Position numbers and translations under genes: made by a program
Part shown: positions 54,792-63,956 of the stretch, piece after piece
Layout: each line of letters starts with the position of its first letter
Position numbering within the stretch: position 1 is the first letter of the stretch
The notes under the pieces: generated by a model
The model's database searches: none
What the model was told of the DNA's origin: nothing
The model's input: only the letters and a program-made list of their open reading frames with translations
Assembly: GCA_964425215.1 (NCBI GenBank)
Contig: CAYRLW010000015.1
Span: 3,194 to 67,193 of the forward strand
Source of the DNA: CAYRLW01 sp964425215
GTDB lineage: Bacteria; Spirochaetota; Spirochaetia; Treponematales; Breznakiellaceae
DNA length: 64,000 nucleotides
Direction of reading: 5' to 3'

Positions 54792-56930
54792 CTACGCGTG
54801 GGATTCGTACTGTAACCGGTATAGGCTCGCGTAGAGGCCCTGGCGTCGCAGAAGTTGTTGGTGGGTTCCCTGTTCAACCAAGCGGCCTCCGGAGAGGACA
54901 AGGATCCGGTTGGCGTGCCGGATGGTCGATAAGCGGTGGGCAATAACGATGGAGGTCCTTCCGGCCAACACCCGTTCCATTCCCAATTGGATAAGGTGCT
55001 CGGTTTCCGTATCGATGGAACTGGTAGCCTCGTCCAAAACCACGATCGCCGGATTATGGGCGATGACCCGGGCAAAGCTGATCAGTTGCCGTTGACCGCT
55101 GGAAATATTGGTGGCTCCCTCGGATAAAACCGTTTGGTAAGCCTGGGGTAATTTTGATATGAAATCATGGGCGTGGACGGCCCGAGCCGCTTCTTCTACT
55201 TCCCTATCGCTAAGGGGTAACCCTAGTCTAATGTTATCCGCCACGGTCATAGAAAAAAGAAATACTTCCTGTAAAACCGGAAGAACGGAACGGCGGAGTT
55301 CGGCTAACGGAAGCTCTTGAATCGGGATCCCGTCTAAACGGATAGAGCCCGATTGGATATCCCACATTCGGGTAAGGACTTGGGTAATGGTAGTTTTTCC
55401 CGCTCCGGTATAGCCGACTATGGCGACCATTTCAGAGGGTTCCACGGTGAAATTCAAATCTTTTAAAACCGGTTCACCCTTTTTATACGCGAAATTAACG
55501 TGGTCAAAATCTACATGACCAAGAACCTTGCCACCCAGGGATCTTTTTCCCGTATCGGGGATCGCTTCATCCGTATCCAGCAGGGCAAAAACCCGTTCCC
55601 CTCCGGCCATGGCGGATTGGAGTACCGTGTATTTTTCCGCAATATCCTGCACGGGAGAAAAAAACATTTGAATAAGGTTTATAAAGGCGATCAACATCCC
55701 CAAGGAAAGGGAAAGTCCAAGCAACATGGCGCCCCCAACGGTAATAACCAAGGCGATGCTAAAAAAGGAGAGAAAATCTATAAGGGGCCGGAACGTGGCG
55801 ACCACAAACATTTCTCCCAAATTGGCGGACAGAAGTTCGTTACTCCGTTCGGCGAACTCCATGGAAGATCGCTTCTCTTGGGTAAATAACTGAACGACCT
55901 GCATTCCCGACAACCGTTCGGACAGGAAAGAATTGACCCGGGAAGACGCGATCCGTTGCCGCCTAAACGCGTCTCGAGCCCTAATTCGGCTATACGCGCT
56001 AACAATCAAAACAAAGGGAAGAATAGCGCTGACTATTAAAGCGAGCCTGGGAGCCAAGATAAACAGGGTGATAAAAACACCTACCATAATCGAAAAATCT
56101 TTTAAAAAAGCCGAAAGGACGGAGGTAAAAAATTCGTTGATCGTTTCCACATCACCGGTTAGTCGGGTTACCATTCGCCCTACAGGGTGGCGGGAAATAA
56201 AGGATGTGGCTTGATTCACCGTTTTTCTATACAGTTCTAGCCGAATATCCTTCATTATTTTTTGACCCAACAGGCTCGTTACCCAGGTCTGCGCGAAGGT
56301 GGCCCCTAAAATAAACAACAGGGCAAACAAAAACACCAAAGCGGCACCAAGGATCCGAGAGAAATCGTTTTTTCTAATGATTCGTATTTCCTGAATAGAC
56401 AGGCCGTACAGATCCTGGTTCCGAATGGCTCCCCAGGTTGTTCCACCGCTTGTATCGGTTACAAACAGATTTCCATGGGTCTCCACAATATTTCCGGTGG
56501 GGCTTTCCGATGTAAAACGAAACAGATACCATTGATCCGGAAGAAGAACGCCCTTTTGCTTAAGCTCCTTTTCCGGGAGACCGCTTAAAAGGGTTGTTTG
56601 GTTTCGATTTAAAAAGTACCGATGGGCAAAATGTACGACCGTTGAATCATTTTCAATGTGTGCAACCAGTTTTTTTGTATGGTCGGTTAAATCCATCGCG
56701 GGATTGGCAAGAACGTTCTCATCCATCACCACATAATTGGCTAAAATAACGGTATCGATAATATTTCGTATTAAAACGGGTACGTACAATTCCCCGGCGG
56801 TGGATACGACTAACGCGATAACCGCAACGATTACCAAGCTTTTATACGGGCGTACATACGAAAGTATACGTTTGGTGATACGGCTATCGTATTCCTTAAC
56901 CACCTCTTCCACGTCAAAATACTCTGCCAT
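54792..56930 (-). CDS. ABC exporter subunit (MsbA-like) with an inserted extracytoplasmic domain
   Basis: A 712-residue half-transporter: six-helix membrane domain followed by an ATPase with Walker A GYTGAGKTTI, signature SSGQRQL (non-canonical), Walker B VVLDEATSSID (catalytic Glu present) and H-loop AHRLSTI. Between helix 1 (about 31-54) and helix 2 (about 191-214) lies an insert of about 125 residues (66-188) facing the periplasm, absent from ordinary MsbA/LmrA proteins. Its start follows the partner's stop (TAAATG). Together they form a heterodimer with one consensus and one degenerate ATP site. Substrate unknown. Confidence 0.9.
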   Translation of the reverse strand: MAEYFDVEEVVKEYDSRITKRILSYVRPYKSLVIVAVIALVVSTAGELYVPVLIRNIIDTVILANYVVMDENVLANPAMDLTDHTKKLVAHIENDSTVVHFAHRYFLNRNQTTLLSGLPEKELKQKGVLLPDQWYLFRFTSESPTGNIVETHGNLFVTDTSGGTTWGAIRNQDLYGLSIQEIRIIRKNDFSRILGAALVFLFALLFILGATFAQTWVTSLLGQKIMKDIRLELYRKTVNQATSFISRHPVGRMVTRLTGDVETINEFFTSVLSAFLKDFSIMVGVFITLFILAPRLALIVSAILPFVLIVSAYSRIRARDAFRRQRIASSRVNSFLSERLSGMQVVQLFTQEKRSSMEFAERSNELLSANLGEMFVVATFRPLIDFLSFFSIALVITVGGAMLLGLSLSLGMLIAFINLIQMFFSPVQDIAEKYTVLQSAMAGGERVFALLDTDEAIPDTGKRSLGGKVLGHVDFDHVNFAYKKGEPVLKDLNFTVEPSEMVAIVGYTGAGKTTITQVLTRMWDIQSGSIRLDGIPIQELPLAELRRSVLPVLQEVFLFSMTVADNIRLGLPLSDREVEEAARAVHAHDFISKLPQAYQTVLSEGATNISSGQRQLISFARVIAHNPAIVVLDEATSSIDTETEHLIQLGMERVLAGRTSIVIAHRLSTIRHANRILVLSGGRLVEQGTHQQLLRRQGLYASLYRLQYESHA

Positions 56931-58733
56931 TTACGTAGGGTCCCCTTTTTCCGCTTGAACCAAACTTTGAAGCCGGGCCATTCTTCCATAAAAGCCCTCG
57001 GTTTTTTCCAAATCCTTGGGGCTCCCCTCTTCGATAACCCTGCCATTTTCCAATACCACCACGTAGTCCGCGTGACGGAGGGTAGAAACTCGGTGGGATA
57101 CCAGCAGGGTCGTTTTACCCCTCCGCTGGTTCATCAGCTCCGACAGTATTTTCTTTTCGGTTTCCACATCCACTGCGGAAAGCGCGTCGTCTAACACCAG
57201 AATTTCCGCTTGCCGAATCATGGCCCGAGCTATGGCGATTCTCTGCTTTTGGCCCCCCGAAAGCGTCAGTCCCCGTTCGCCAATGACCGTATTCCACCCA
57301 TCCTTAAAATCGGCTAAATCGGTCCCCATGGAAGCAATTTCAATGGCGGTCCTTATAAGAACGTCCTCCGTTTCCGTACGTTCCGTAGGTTCCCGTGGGA
57401 TCTGGGCCAACCCAAAGGAAACGTTGTTTTTTATGGAATCGGAAAACAAATAGGAATCCTGGGGCGTTACGCCGAAGATACGCCGAAGGGCGCCCAGGTC
57501 CCAATGCCGAACATCCAAGCCCTTAACAAAAACAGTTCCTTCGGGAGGATCCACCGTACGGGTCAGGGTTTTTAAAAGGGTCGATTTCCCCGAACCGGTC
57601 CTTCCCAAGATGCCGACCATCGAACCTTCGGGTATTTTTAAAGAAACGTTTTGCAAAATCGGTGTAGATTCGCTGTATCCCCAGGTTAAGTCACGGAATT
57701 CCAAAGCCCATTCATAGGACTCTTTCGATTCAACCCGTTTTGGTTCTGGGGGAGATACAATCGTCGGTTTCGTGTTGAGAATTTCATTGACCCGATTAAG
57801 GCTAGCCGCCCCCCGTTGCATCATATTTATCATAAACCCCACACCCATAATGGGCCATACGAGCATCTGCAAATAACTCAATAGGGCCACGAGCTCGCCG
57901 GGGCTTAAGCGTCCTTCCATAACGCTCCGACCCCCAACGACCAGGAGGATAAGGGTGGTAAATCCTGAAAGAAAGGTTATGAGGGGAAAGAAGAACCCAA
58001 AGACCTGGGCCAAGGCCATGTTTGCCGCTTTATAATCGTCGTTGGAATCGGAAAATTTACCCACAAACCACGATTCTTTAACAAAAGATTTAATTACCCT
58101 GATGCCCGCGAAGGTTTCTTGGATAATATCGCTCACGGAAGAGTAGGATTGTTGGACCCGCATGAATAATTTTCCTACCAGGCTACCGAATTTTAGGATA
58201 AGCAAGGTTATAATCGGCAGGGGAAGTACCGCCGGTAGGGCCACATGGGGAGCTTGAATAAACATGACGATAAGAATTGCCGTGGCCATGGCCGTTCCAT
58301 CGATCAGGGCGACAAAGCCCATGCCAATGGCCATACGGACGGCGTTTAAGTCGTTGGTCATCCTCGCCATAAGATCCCCAATTTTATTGGCCTGGTAAAA
58401 ATCGTAGGAAAGGGTCAAAAAATGGTTGAATAGTTTCTCCCGTAATTCGGCTTCGATACGTCGGGATGATCCATGGATAAAGTACCGCCATAAGAATCGC
58501 CCAGAAGAAATTACCACCGCCACCGCGACCATGGCTAAACTTATTTTAAGAATGGCTATCCATGCCACGTTTCCCGAAGAAATTAAATCTATAGCCTGAC
58601 GAATAAATTGAGGCAAAACCATTTGGGCCGCGTCCACCAATAAAAGGCAAATAAAACCAAAAATGTATTGAACCCTATATTTGCGAAAATACGGCCCCAG
58701 GGATAAAAATTCTTTTAATGGGTTTTTTTGCAT
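56931..58733 (-). CDS. ABC exporter subunit with degenerate Walker B
   Basis: The 600-residue half-transporter has six helices and an ATPase with Walker A GRTGSGKSTL, canonical signature LSGGQKQRIAIARA, Walker B VLDDALSAVD (Asp instead of catalytic Glu) and H-loop SHRVSTL. It supplies the degenerate Walker B and the good signature, and its partner at 54792 supplies the reverse, as in TM287/288 and LmrCD. Cargo is unknown (drugs, lipids or peptides). The upstream region is an intergenic repeat at 58748-58906. Confidence 0.9.
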   Translation of the reverse strand: MQKNPLKEFLSLGPYFRKYRVQYIFGFICLLLVDAAQMVLPQFIRQAIDLISSGNVAWIAILKISLAMVAVAVVISSGRFLWRYFIHGSSRRIEAELREKLFNHFLTLSYDFYQANKIGDLMARMTNDLNAVRMAIGMGFVALIDGTAMATAILIVMFIQAPHVALPAVLPLPIITLLILKFGSLVGKLFMRVQQSYSSVSDIIQETFAGIRVIKSFVKESWFVGKFSDSNDDYKAANMALAQVFGFFFPLITFLSGFTTLILLVVGGRSVMEGRLSPGELVALLSYLQMLVWPIMGVGFMINMMQRGAASLNRVNEILNTKPTIVSPPEPKRVESKESYEWALEFRDLTWGYSESTPILQNVSLKIPEGSMVGILGRTGSGKSTLLKTLTRTVDPPEGTVFVKGLDVRHWDLGALRRIFGVTPQDSYLFSDSIKNNVSFGLAQIPREPTERTETEDVLIRTAIEIASMGTDLADFKDGWNTVIGERGLTLSGGQKQRIAIARAMIRQAEILVLDDALSAVDVETEKKILSELMNQRRGKTTLLVSHRVSTLRHADYVVVLENGRVIEEGSPKDLEKTEGFYGRMARLQSLVQAEKGDPT

Positions 58734-58747
58734 GGTTCTATTTACCC

Positions 58748-58906
58748 CTAGCAGTTTGTCGGACTTGTCCGATTTTAGTCAAAAGAATAACAACGTACCG
58801 CTATACGCACCCCGCAAACACCCAAAGGAGCCTGATAAATCAAAATCTTGAGGGACCAAGATGCCTCTGGGGTCCTAAAAGTCTACCAGCCCGATAAGCT
58901 CCTAGG
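58748..58906. repeat. Intergenic repeat with CTAG ends, copy B
   Basis: The left end CTAGCAGTTTGTCGGACTTG matches copy A at 32552 with one change. The right end, read on the minus strand, is CCTAGGAGCTTATCGGGCTG, an inverted variant of the same end. An inner GCAAACACCCAAAGGAGCC matches copy A. The right end supplies the stop codon of the gene at 58902. Confidence 0.6.
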
Positions 58907-59717
58907 CTTTTTTAAGGTGAGCTTCTTCTTTCTTTTTTTGATCCGTTTCTAATTTTGCGGACCAAATATCGTATTTTTTCTTTACCGTTTCCGCTTCGTC
59001 CCGTTCGCTTAGAAGAACGTGAATACGGCGGAGGGCCCCCAAAAAATTGATCGCCAATTTAAAATCGTCGATACGATTGGTGGATAGTTCGTATTTTTCC
59101 CTGTATCGATCCGCCGCCTGGGATAGTAGACGTTTTATTGTCCTTACGTGATACATAGTAACCTCGTAATCCTGAGCCCGGGGATCCATATTGGCCACGG
59201 CGTTTTTTAAATCAAAAATATTTTTTGCGACCGTAGCGAATCTTCCTTCCAATTCTACAAAGGCCCATTTCCATTTGGTGTTATCACCGTACGATTCTTC
59301 AACCAATCGAATCGCCAATCCCAATTTACGGATCAACGCGTACCGCCGAGCCGCGTCGACGCTTTCCAACTCCGCGACCTTATCTTCGTAATCCGAATAG
59401 GGTACATCAATGTATCCCGTTACGACTTCTTCCAAATAAATGACGCTTTTATACAAGGCCTTTCGCGCTTCGTTTAGGGCATCTTCGTTCTTAACCCCCA
59501 AGACCGCCTGGGATACTCCGCTTATGACGATATAGTTTGAGGCTAAATTAAGCATTTCATCGGCCAGGGCAAGCTTTTTAAAAGCCCCGCCGTTGGGGTC
59601 CTTCTGTAATACCGTAAGGATATTCCGTTCCCTTAAAAGGATAGCTTCGGTCGTCTCTTTGTAGATTTTTATCTTTTCAAAATATTGGTGCCTATCTTCG
59701 TTCGAAATTTTTGCCAT
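58902..59717 (-). CDS. Helical cytoplasmic protein of unknown function
   Basis: The 271-residue protein is rich in charged amphipathic helices (KISNEDRHQYFEKIKIYKETTE, DFKLAINFLGALRRIHVLLSERDE) and has neither signal nor membrane helix; a coiled-coil or helical-bundle fold is likely. It starts four bases after the recN stop and ends the cheW-DegT-nadK-recN run. A longer frame starting at 59792 would overlap recN without a ribosome site. No family is recognised. Confidence 0.7.
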   Translation of the reverse strand: MAKISNEDRHQYFEKIKIYKETTEAILLRERNILTVLQKDPNGGAFKKLALADEMLNLASNYIVISGVSQAVLGVKNEDALNEARKALYKSVIYLEEVVTGYIDVPYSDYEDKVAELESVDAARRYALIRKLGLAIRLVEESYGDNTKWKWAFVELEGRFATVAKNIFDLKNAVANMDPRAQDYEVTMYHVRTIKRLLSQAADRYREKYELSTNRIDDFKLAINFLGALRRIHVLLSERDEAETVKKKYDIWSAKLETDQKKKEEAHLKKA

Positions 59718-59721
59718 AACC

Positions 59722-61416
59722 TTAATTACCACTCCCATATTTAGACAGAAGCTCTTCCGCATGGGCAAGGGCGGCGCTTCCCGCCGAATCACCGGCCAAC
59801 ATACGGGCGATCTCCCGGCGTCGTTCTTGCTGGGGTATGGGCTTAACGGTCGTTACCGTTCTATCCCCTTCCACAAATTTATCCACCTTTAAATGATTAT
59901 CGGCGCGAACCGCTATGGAAGCAAGATGGGTAATACAAAAGATTTGCTTTAAAGCGCCAATTTTCGCTAAATGTTCCCCCACCGCCAGGGCCACCTCGCC
60001 GCCAATGCCCGTATCAATCTCGTCAAAAATGAGGGTTTCCACCGTATCCGAATGGGCAAGCACCGTTTTAATCGCCAACATAACCCGAGACAGTTCTCCA
60101 CCCGAAGCGATTTTTATCAATTCCTTTTCCGGCTCCCCCACGTTGGGAGAAATAAGAAATTCCACATCCTCCGACCCCCAGGGTCCGCAGATCAAGCCCC
60201 GGGGGCCTTGGCCCTTCGGTATCACGGTTACGGTAAACTTTGCTTTGGGCATCCCTAAAGAATGAAGGATATCGGTAATTTGGTTCGCCAATATTTCAGC
60301 GGCGGCGCTTCTTTGTTTTCGGATCTCCGCCGCCCGTTCCATAATCTCCCGTTCCAAAACTTCAATTTCCGTTTTTAACGTTTCCCTATCCTCTTCTAAA
60401 TGGTTTAGGGATTCTATTTCTCGTTCCGCTTCATTACAGTACGCTAGAATAGCGTCCTCGTCCTCTCCGTATTTCTTCTTTAATCTATATAAAAGAGCAA
60501 GCCGTTCTTCCAACTCTTCCAAACGTCCAGGATCGTATCGTAAATTGTCTCGATACGATCTAACCTGTTCGGCCAAGTCCTCTATCTCGTAGTAGAGATC
60601 GTTTAGACGGGATGCGAAGGGTTTTATTTGACCATCAATAGGGACAGCGGCCTCCAAAGAAGTTTTGGTTTTTCTTAGAAGAGCCAATACCGAAGGCTCA
60701 GATTCCAACACGGCGGAAACGGCGTTATTAATATGGGTGCTTAATTTTTCAAAATCGCCTAAACGGGCGGCTTCGTTTTCCAGCTCCTGACTTTCGCCGC
60801 TTTTAGGGTTTACTTTTTTTATTTCTTCCACCGAATAGGCCAATAATTCTAAGCGCTTATTCCTATCCCGTTCGGACTCCAGCGACACCTCTAAATCTTT
60901 TCGACGTTCCGAGAGGGTCAAAAACAACGTATTAAATTCCTGAACTACATTTTCAATCCCCGCGAATCTATCCAGGTATTTTCGATGGGTTTCCTTTCGT
61001 AAAAGGGATTGATGATCGTGTTGCCCATGGATATCGAAGAGGAAAGCGGTGAATTCCCTTAAATCGTTAAGGGTTACCGGGATCTCTTGAATGTACGCTG
61101 AACCTCTTCCGGAACGTTTTAAATTCCTGCGAACTATTAAACGTCCATCCTCAGCCTGAATATCCTTTTCAGCCAACCAATCTCTAATCTCTTGATTTTT
61201 AGGATCGTACCGCAGAACCGCCGAAACACTGGTTTCTTCGCTCCCCGTTCGAATAACGTCGGCGTCCACCTTAGCCCCTAAAAGAAAACTAACGGCCCCA
61301 ACGATTATTGACTTTCCAGCCCCCGTTTCTCCGCTTAGTATATTCAACCCCGAATCAAAGGACACGGTTAAGCGTTCTATAAGGGCATAATCCTTTACGA
61401 TCAACTCTTCAAGCAT
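59722..61416 (-). CDS. recN: DNA repair protein RecN
   Basis: RecN is an SMC-like ATPase for double-strand break repair. The 564-residue protein opens with the ABC head (Walker A GETGAGKSIIVGA), continues with long coiled coils (about 160-370) and ends with the second head half: ASGGELSRVMLAIK signature, Walker B TLIFDEIDTGIGGEVA and FCITHLASIA. The length is typical. It overlaps nadK by eight bases and belongs to its operon. Confidence 0.96.
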   Translation of the reverse strand: MLEELIVKDYALIERLTVSFDSGLNILSGETGAGKSIIVGAVSFLLGAKVDADVIRTGSEETSVSAVLRYDPKNQEIRDWLAEKDIQAEDGRLIVRRNLKRSGRGSAYIQEIPVTLNDLREFTAFLFDIHGQHDHQSLLRKETHRKYLDRFAGIENVVQEFNTLFLTLSERRKDLEVSLESERDRNKRLELLAYSVEEIKKVNPKSGESQELENEAARLGDFEKLSTHINNAVSAVLESEPSVLALLRKTKTSLEAAVPIDGQIKPFASRLNDLYYEIEDLAEQVRSYRDNLRYDPGRLEELEERLALLYRLKKKYGEDEDAILAYCNEAEREIESLNHLEEDRETLKTEIEVLEREIMERAAEIRKQRSAAAEILANQITDILHSLGMPKAKFTVTVIPKGQGPRGLICGPWGSEDVEFLISPNVGEPEKELIKIASGGELSRVMLAIKTVLAHSDTVETLIFDEIDTGIGGEVALAVGEHLAKIGALKQIFCITHLASIAVRADNHLKVDKFVEGDRTVTTVKPIPQQERRREIARMLAGDSAGSAALAHAEELLSKYGSGN

Positions 61417-62269
61417 CGGGCCCCCCTGACCAATTTAATTTGGTTCGAAGTACACGATAAAAAACATTTCTGTCACTGGCCACAAGGTGGGCCCGATAGT
61501 GGGCCCTTTGAATATGGATACGGTCTCCGCTCTGTAGCGGTTCAACCACCTGACCATCCACGGTTAAAAGAACGCCGCTCCGTTGTTCCTTTTCAATTTC
61601 CACATAGATGGTCTCATGGACAGGGACCACGATGGGTCTGTTGGAGAGGGTGAACGGGCAGATCGGGTTGATAATCATCGCGTCCATCTCGGGGTCCAAA
61701 ATCGGCCCTCCGGCGGCGACCGAGTAGGCTGTGGATCCCGTGGGGGTCGCTACGATAAGACCATCGCTCTGGTATCTTCCAAGACGTATTGTTTCAGTGC
61801 CTACGGCTAAACGTATTATCTTTGCTATGCCAGAGGCGGAAACTACCGCGTCGTTAAGGCAATTCAAACGCTTAAATTCCCTACCATCCCGTTCAATGCG
61901 GATATCCAGCATTAAGCGGGAAGATACGTGCAAGGTCCCGTGAGCGTAGGATTCAAAGACAGAAAGCCATTCATTTTTTTGTATAGCCGCGATAAAACCA
62001 AGGGTACCTAAATTAATGGGAAAAAGGGGAACCTTAAAAGGTGCCATGCAACGGGCGGAATAAAGGACCGTGCCATCGCCTCCTAAACTAAAGGCTAAGT
62101 CGTAGGATCCCTTTGGATCTTCCGATGGTCTTTTTTCAAAAGCGCAGGTAGTTACCCGTATATTTCGACGTTCCAACTCCTCCTTAATTTCCCCCATCAA
62201 TAAGCGGGAATCATCCTTGTGAAGGTTTACTATTAAAAGAACTTTTTCAATTAAGCGCTCCGTATTCAT
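61409..62269 (-). CDS. nadK: NAD kinase
   Basis: NadK phosphorylates NAD to NADP. The 286-residue protein has the GGDGTVLYSARCM motif, NLGTLGFIAAI, LNDAVVS and the substrate loop GSTAYSVAAGGPILDPEMDAMIINPICP, all intact. The ATG follows AAGGATGG. It sits between the DegT-like gene and recN in a run of the same orientation. Confidence 0.95.
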   Translation of the reverse strand: MNTERLIEKVLLIVNLHKDDSRLLMGEIKEELERRNIRVTTCAFEKRPSEDPKGSYDLAFSLGGDGTVLYSARCMAPFKVPLFPINLGTLGFIAAIQKNEWLSVFESYAHGTLHVSSRLMLDIRIERDGREFKRLNCLNDAVVSASGIAKIIRLAVGTETIRLGRYQSDGLIVATPTGSTAYSVAAGGPILDPEMDAMIINPICPFTLSNRPIVVPVHETIYVEIEKEQRSGVLLTVDGQVVEPLQSGDRIHIQRAHYRAHLVASDRNVFYRVLRTKLNWSGGPDA

Positions 62270-62278
62270 CCACCATCC

Positions 62279-63325
62279 TTATGGAAGGGTCGCTATAACC
62301 TTGGCGACCTTCGCTATTTGGGTTGAGCTAAGCCGAGGATAGAGGGGAAATACCGCGGTTCTAAGGGCAAGGGAATTAGCCACGGGATAGGGAGCTGACT
62401 CCACAAGCCCTTTTCCCATAACGGTTTGACCAAAGGCTAAATCCACAGCTACTTCTTTTTTTTCCGAATATGAAACCACGTCTTTCATACCGGTTTCTAA
62501 AACCAACGGAAACGTATAATTATTATACTCCGTGTCACCGGCGGTAATAAATCTTTTATGTCGAGTCCTTAGGGCCGATTGGGTATAAACTTGGGCGATT
62601 TCCTTGCGTTTCTGATAATTACGCTCCGATTCCTTAAATTGGGAAATCGCCATGGCGGCGTTCATATCCGCCAATTTATATTCCATGGGTACATTGGAGT
62701 ATTCTCTTAAAACCGTAGCGTCTCGACGTCCATAGGTGAATAATAGGGCCCCGCCTCCGGCGGTTATAAGATCCCGCTCTTCCATACCCAGGATAGTGAA
62801 TAGCCCAAAGGACCCCGCTTTTTTATCCTGCCAGTTGGTCCCAAAGCTCAAGGAAGAATCCTCAATAATCGGAAGCCCAATTTCTAAAAGCGAAGGAAGA
62901 TCGGGGACGTATCCCAAGGAGTGATTGATTACCATACATCGGGCTATTTTCGCCCCATCGGCATTAACGCCCCGTTCTATGGCGGCCCTAAGGGTTTCAG
63001 CGGAAACATTGGACGTGCTTTCTTCCACATCCGCGTACAGAGGCACCAATCGAAGCGACGAAATGACCCAATCATAATACGCGGGTGCTAAGGCGGAAAC
63101 AACTATTCCACTGCCATCATCTAGGTGCAGAGCCTCTAGAGCCACGTGGAGAGCCATAGCGGGGCTCCGAAAGGCAAGGGAATACTCGAATTGGAGGTAT
63201 TCTTTCGCGATCTGAATAAGCCGAGCCGATTGTTCCCCAGGACCTATTTTTTCCGCCACCAACGTGGTAAGGACCGCATCCATCTCCCGTCGACGGATCG
63301 TTGGAGAATAGGATTCAATTTTCAT
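62279..63325 (-). CDS. DegT/DnrJ/EryC1/StrS-like protein lacking the PLP lysine
   Basis: The 348-residue protein has the fold-type I aminotransferase layout of sugar aminotransferases. HSLGYVPDLPSLLEIGLPIIEDSSLSFG matches the usual PLP-binding stretch, and the core around MEERDLITAGGG aligns to HAIKNITCAEGG of ArnB. At the Schiff-base lysine position it has Arg184, so normal transamination should be impossible. It may be a structural partner or have another activity. It lies in the cheW to recN run. Confidence 0.8.
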   Translation of the reverse strand: MKIESYSPTIRRREMDAVLTTLVAEKIGPGEQSARLIQIAKEYLQFEYSLAFRSPAMALHVALEALHLDDGSGIVVSALAPAYYDWVISSLRLVPLYADVEESTSNVSAETLRAAIERGVNADGAKIARCMVINHSLGYVPDLPSLLEIGLPIIEDSSLSFGTNWQDKKAGSFGLFTILGMEERDLITAGGGALLFTYGRRDATVLREYSNVPMEYKLADMNAAMAISQFKESERNYQKRKEIAQVYTQSALRTRHKRFITAGDTEYNNYTFPLVLETGMKDVVSYSEKKEVAVDLAFGQTVMGKGLVESAPYPVANSLALRTAVFPLYPRLSSTQIAKVAKVIATLP

Positions 63326-63358
63326 GCGTTACCCCAGTATTCGCGGCTTTTTCTATTT

Positions 63359-63838
63359 TTAGCGTTTTAGCTCGCTTATCTTTTGTAGTTCCTTAGGATT
63401 AAATAACTTACGGATATCTAAAATAATTAGGTATCCCTGTTCTTGATGGACCACCCCTTGAATATACTCAGCCCCAATACCCGTGAGCATTTGAGGCGGT
63501 GGCTGTATTTGTTCATCCTCTACCGTAATGACCCGGGCGACCTTATCGATGACCACACCCAGCTTCATACCATCCAGATCGATGATGATAAACCCCGAAA
63601 GGAGTTCGTCGTCCTCGGTCATGAGCGGTTTTTTTAAATGGAACCGTTTGTGTAGGTTAATTATGGGGATTATTTCGCTTCTAAGATTAAAAATACCTTC
63701 CACGTACGAAGGAGCGTTAGGAATTGGTCGTACATCTTGGACTCGGACAATCTCTTTTACATCCATGATGTCAATTCCGTATTGCTCTTCCCCCAATTGG
63801 AAAGTTACTAGCTGATATTGAGAATCCTTTTCGGCCAT
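63359..63838 (-). CDS. cheW: Chemotaxis coupling protein CheW
   Basis: CheW links chemoreceptors to the CheA kinase. The 159-residue protein has the CheW SH3-like double barrel, with LVTFQLGEEQYGIDIMDVKEI, VEGIFNLRSEIIPIINL and EDEQIQPPPQMLTGIGAEYIQGV. It has an AAGGGAG site before the ATG at 63838. It heads the minus-strand run to recN and lies just beside the rRNA operon terminator. I recall a CheW gene in the same setting in T. pallidum. Confidence 0.95.
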   Translation of the reverse strand: MAEKDSQYQLVTFQLGEEQYGIDIMDVKEIVRVQDVRPIPNAPSYVEGIFNLRSEIIPIINLHKRFHLKKPLMTEDDELLSGFIIIDLDGMKLGVVIDKVARVITVEDEQIQPPPQMLTGIGAEYIQGVVHQEQGYLIILDIRKLFNPKELQKISELKR

Positions 63839-63911
63839 AACTGCTCCCTTATATACACTGTACTATCGAATAGAGGTTTCTTCAATAGGCGACTGGCTAT
63901 AATTCGGAACA

Positions 63912-63941
63912 AAGGAAAACAAAACGGCCCGTCGATGGGCC
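63912..63941 (-). terminator. Terminator of the rRNA operon
   Basis: On the minus strand GGCCC (63941-63937) and GGGCC (63930-63926) form a stem followed by GTTTTGTTTTCC. Confidence 0.6.
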
Positions 63942-63956
63942 TTGGAGCAAAAAAAA

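Noticed and set aside
54776..54793. GGGCCC-GTC-GGGCCC hairpin between the ankyrin and ABC genes
   Set aside because: It has no T-tract on either strand, so it is only a short GC palindrome.
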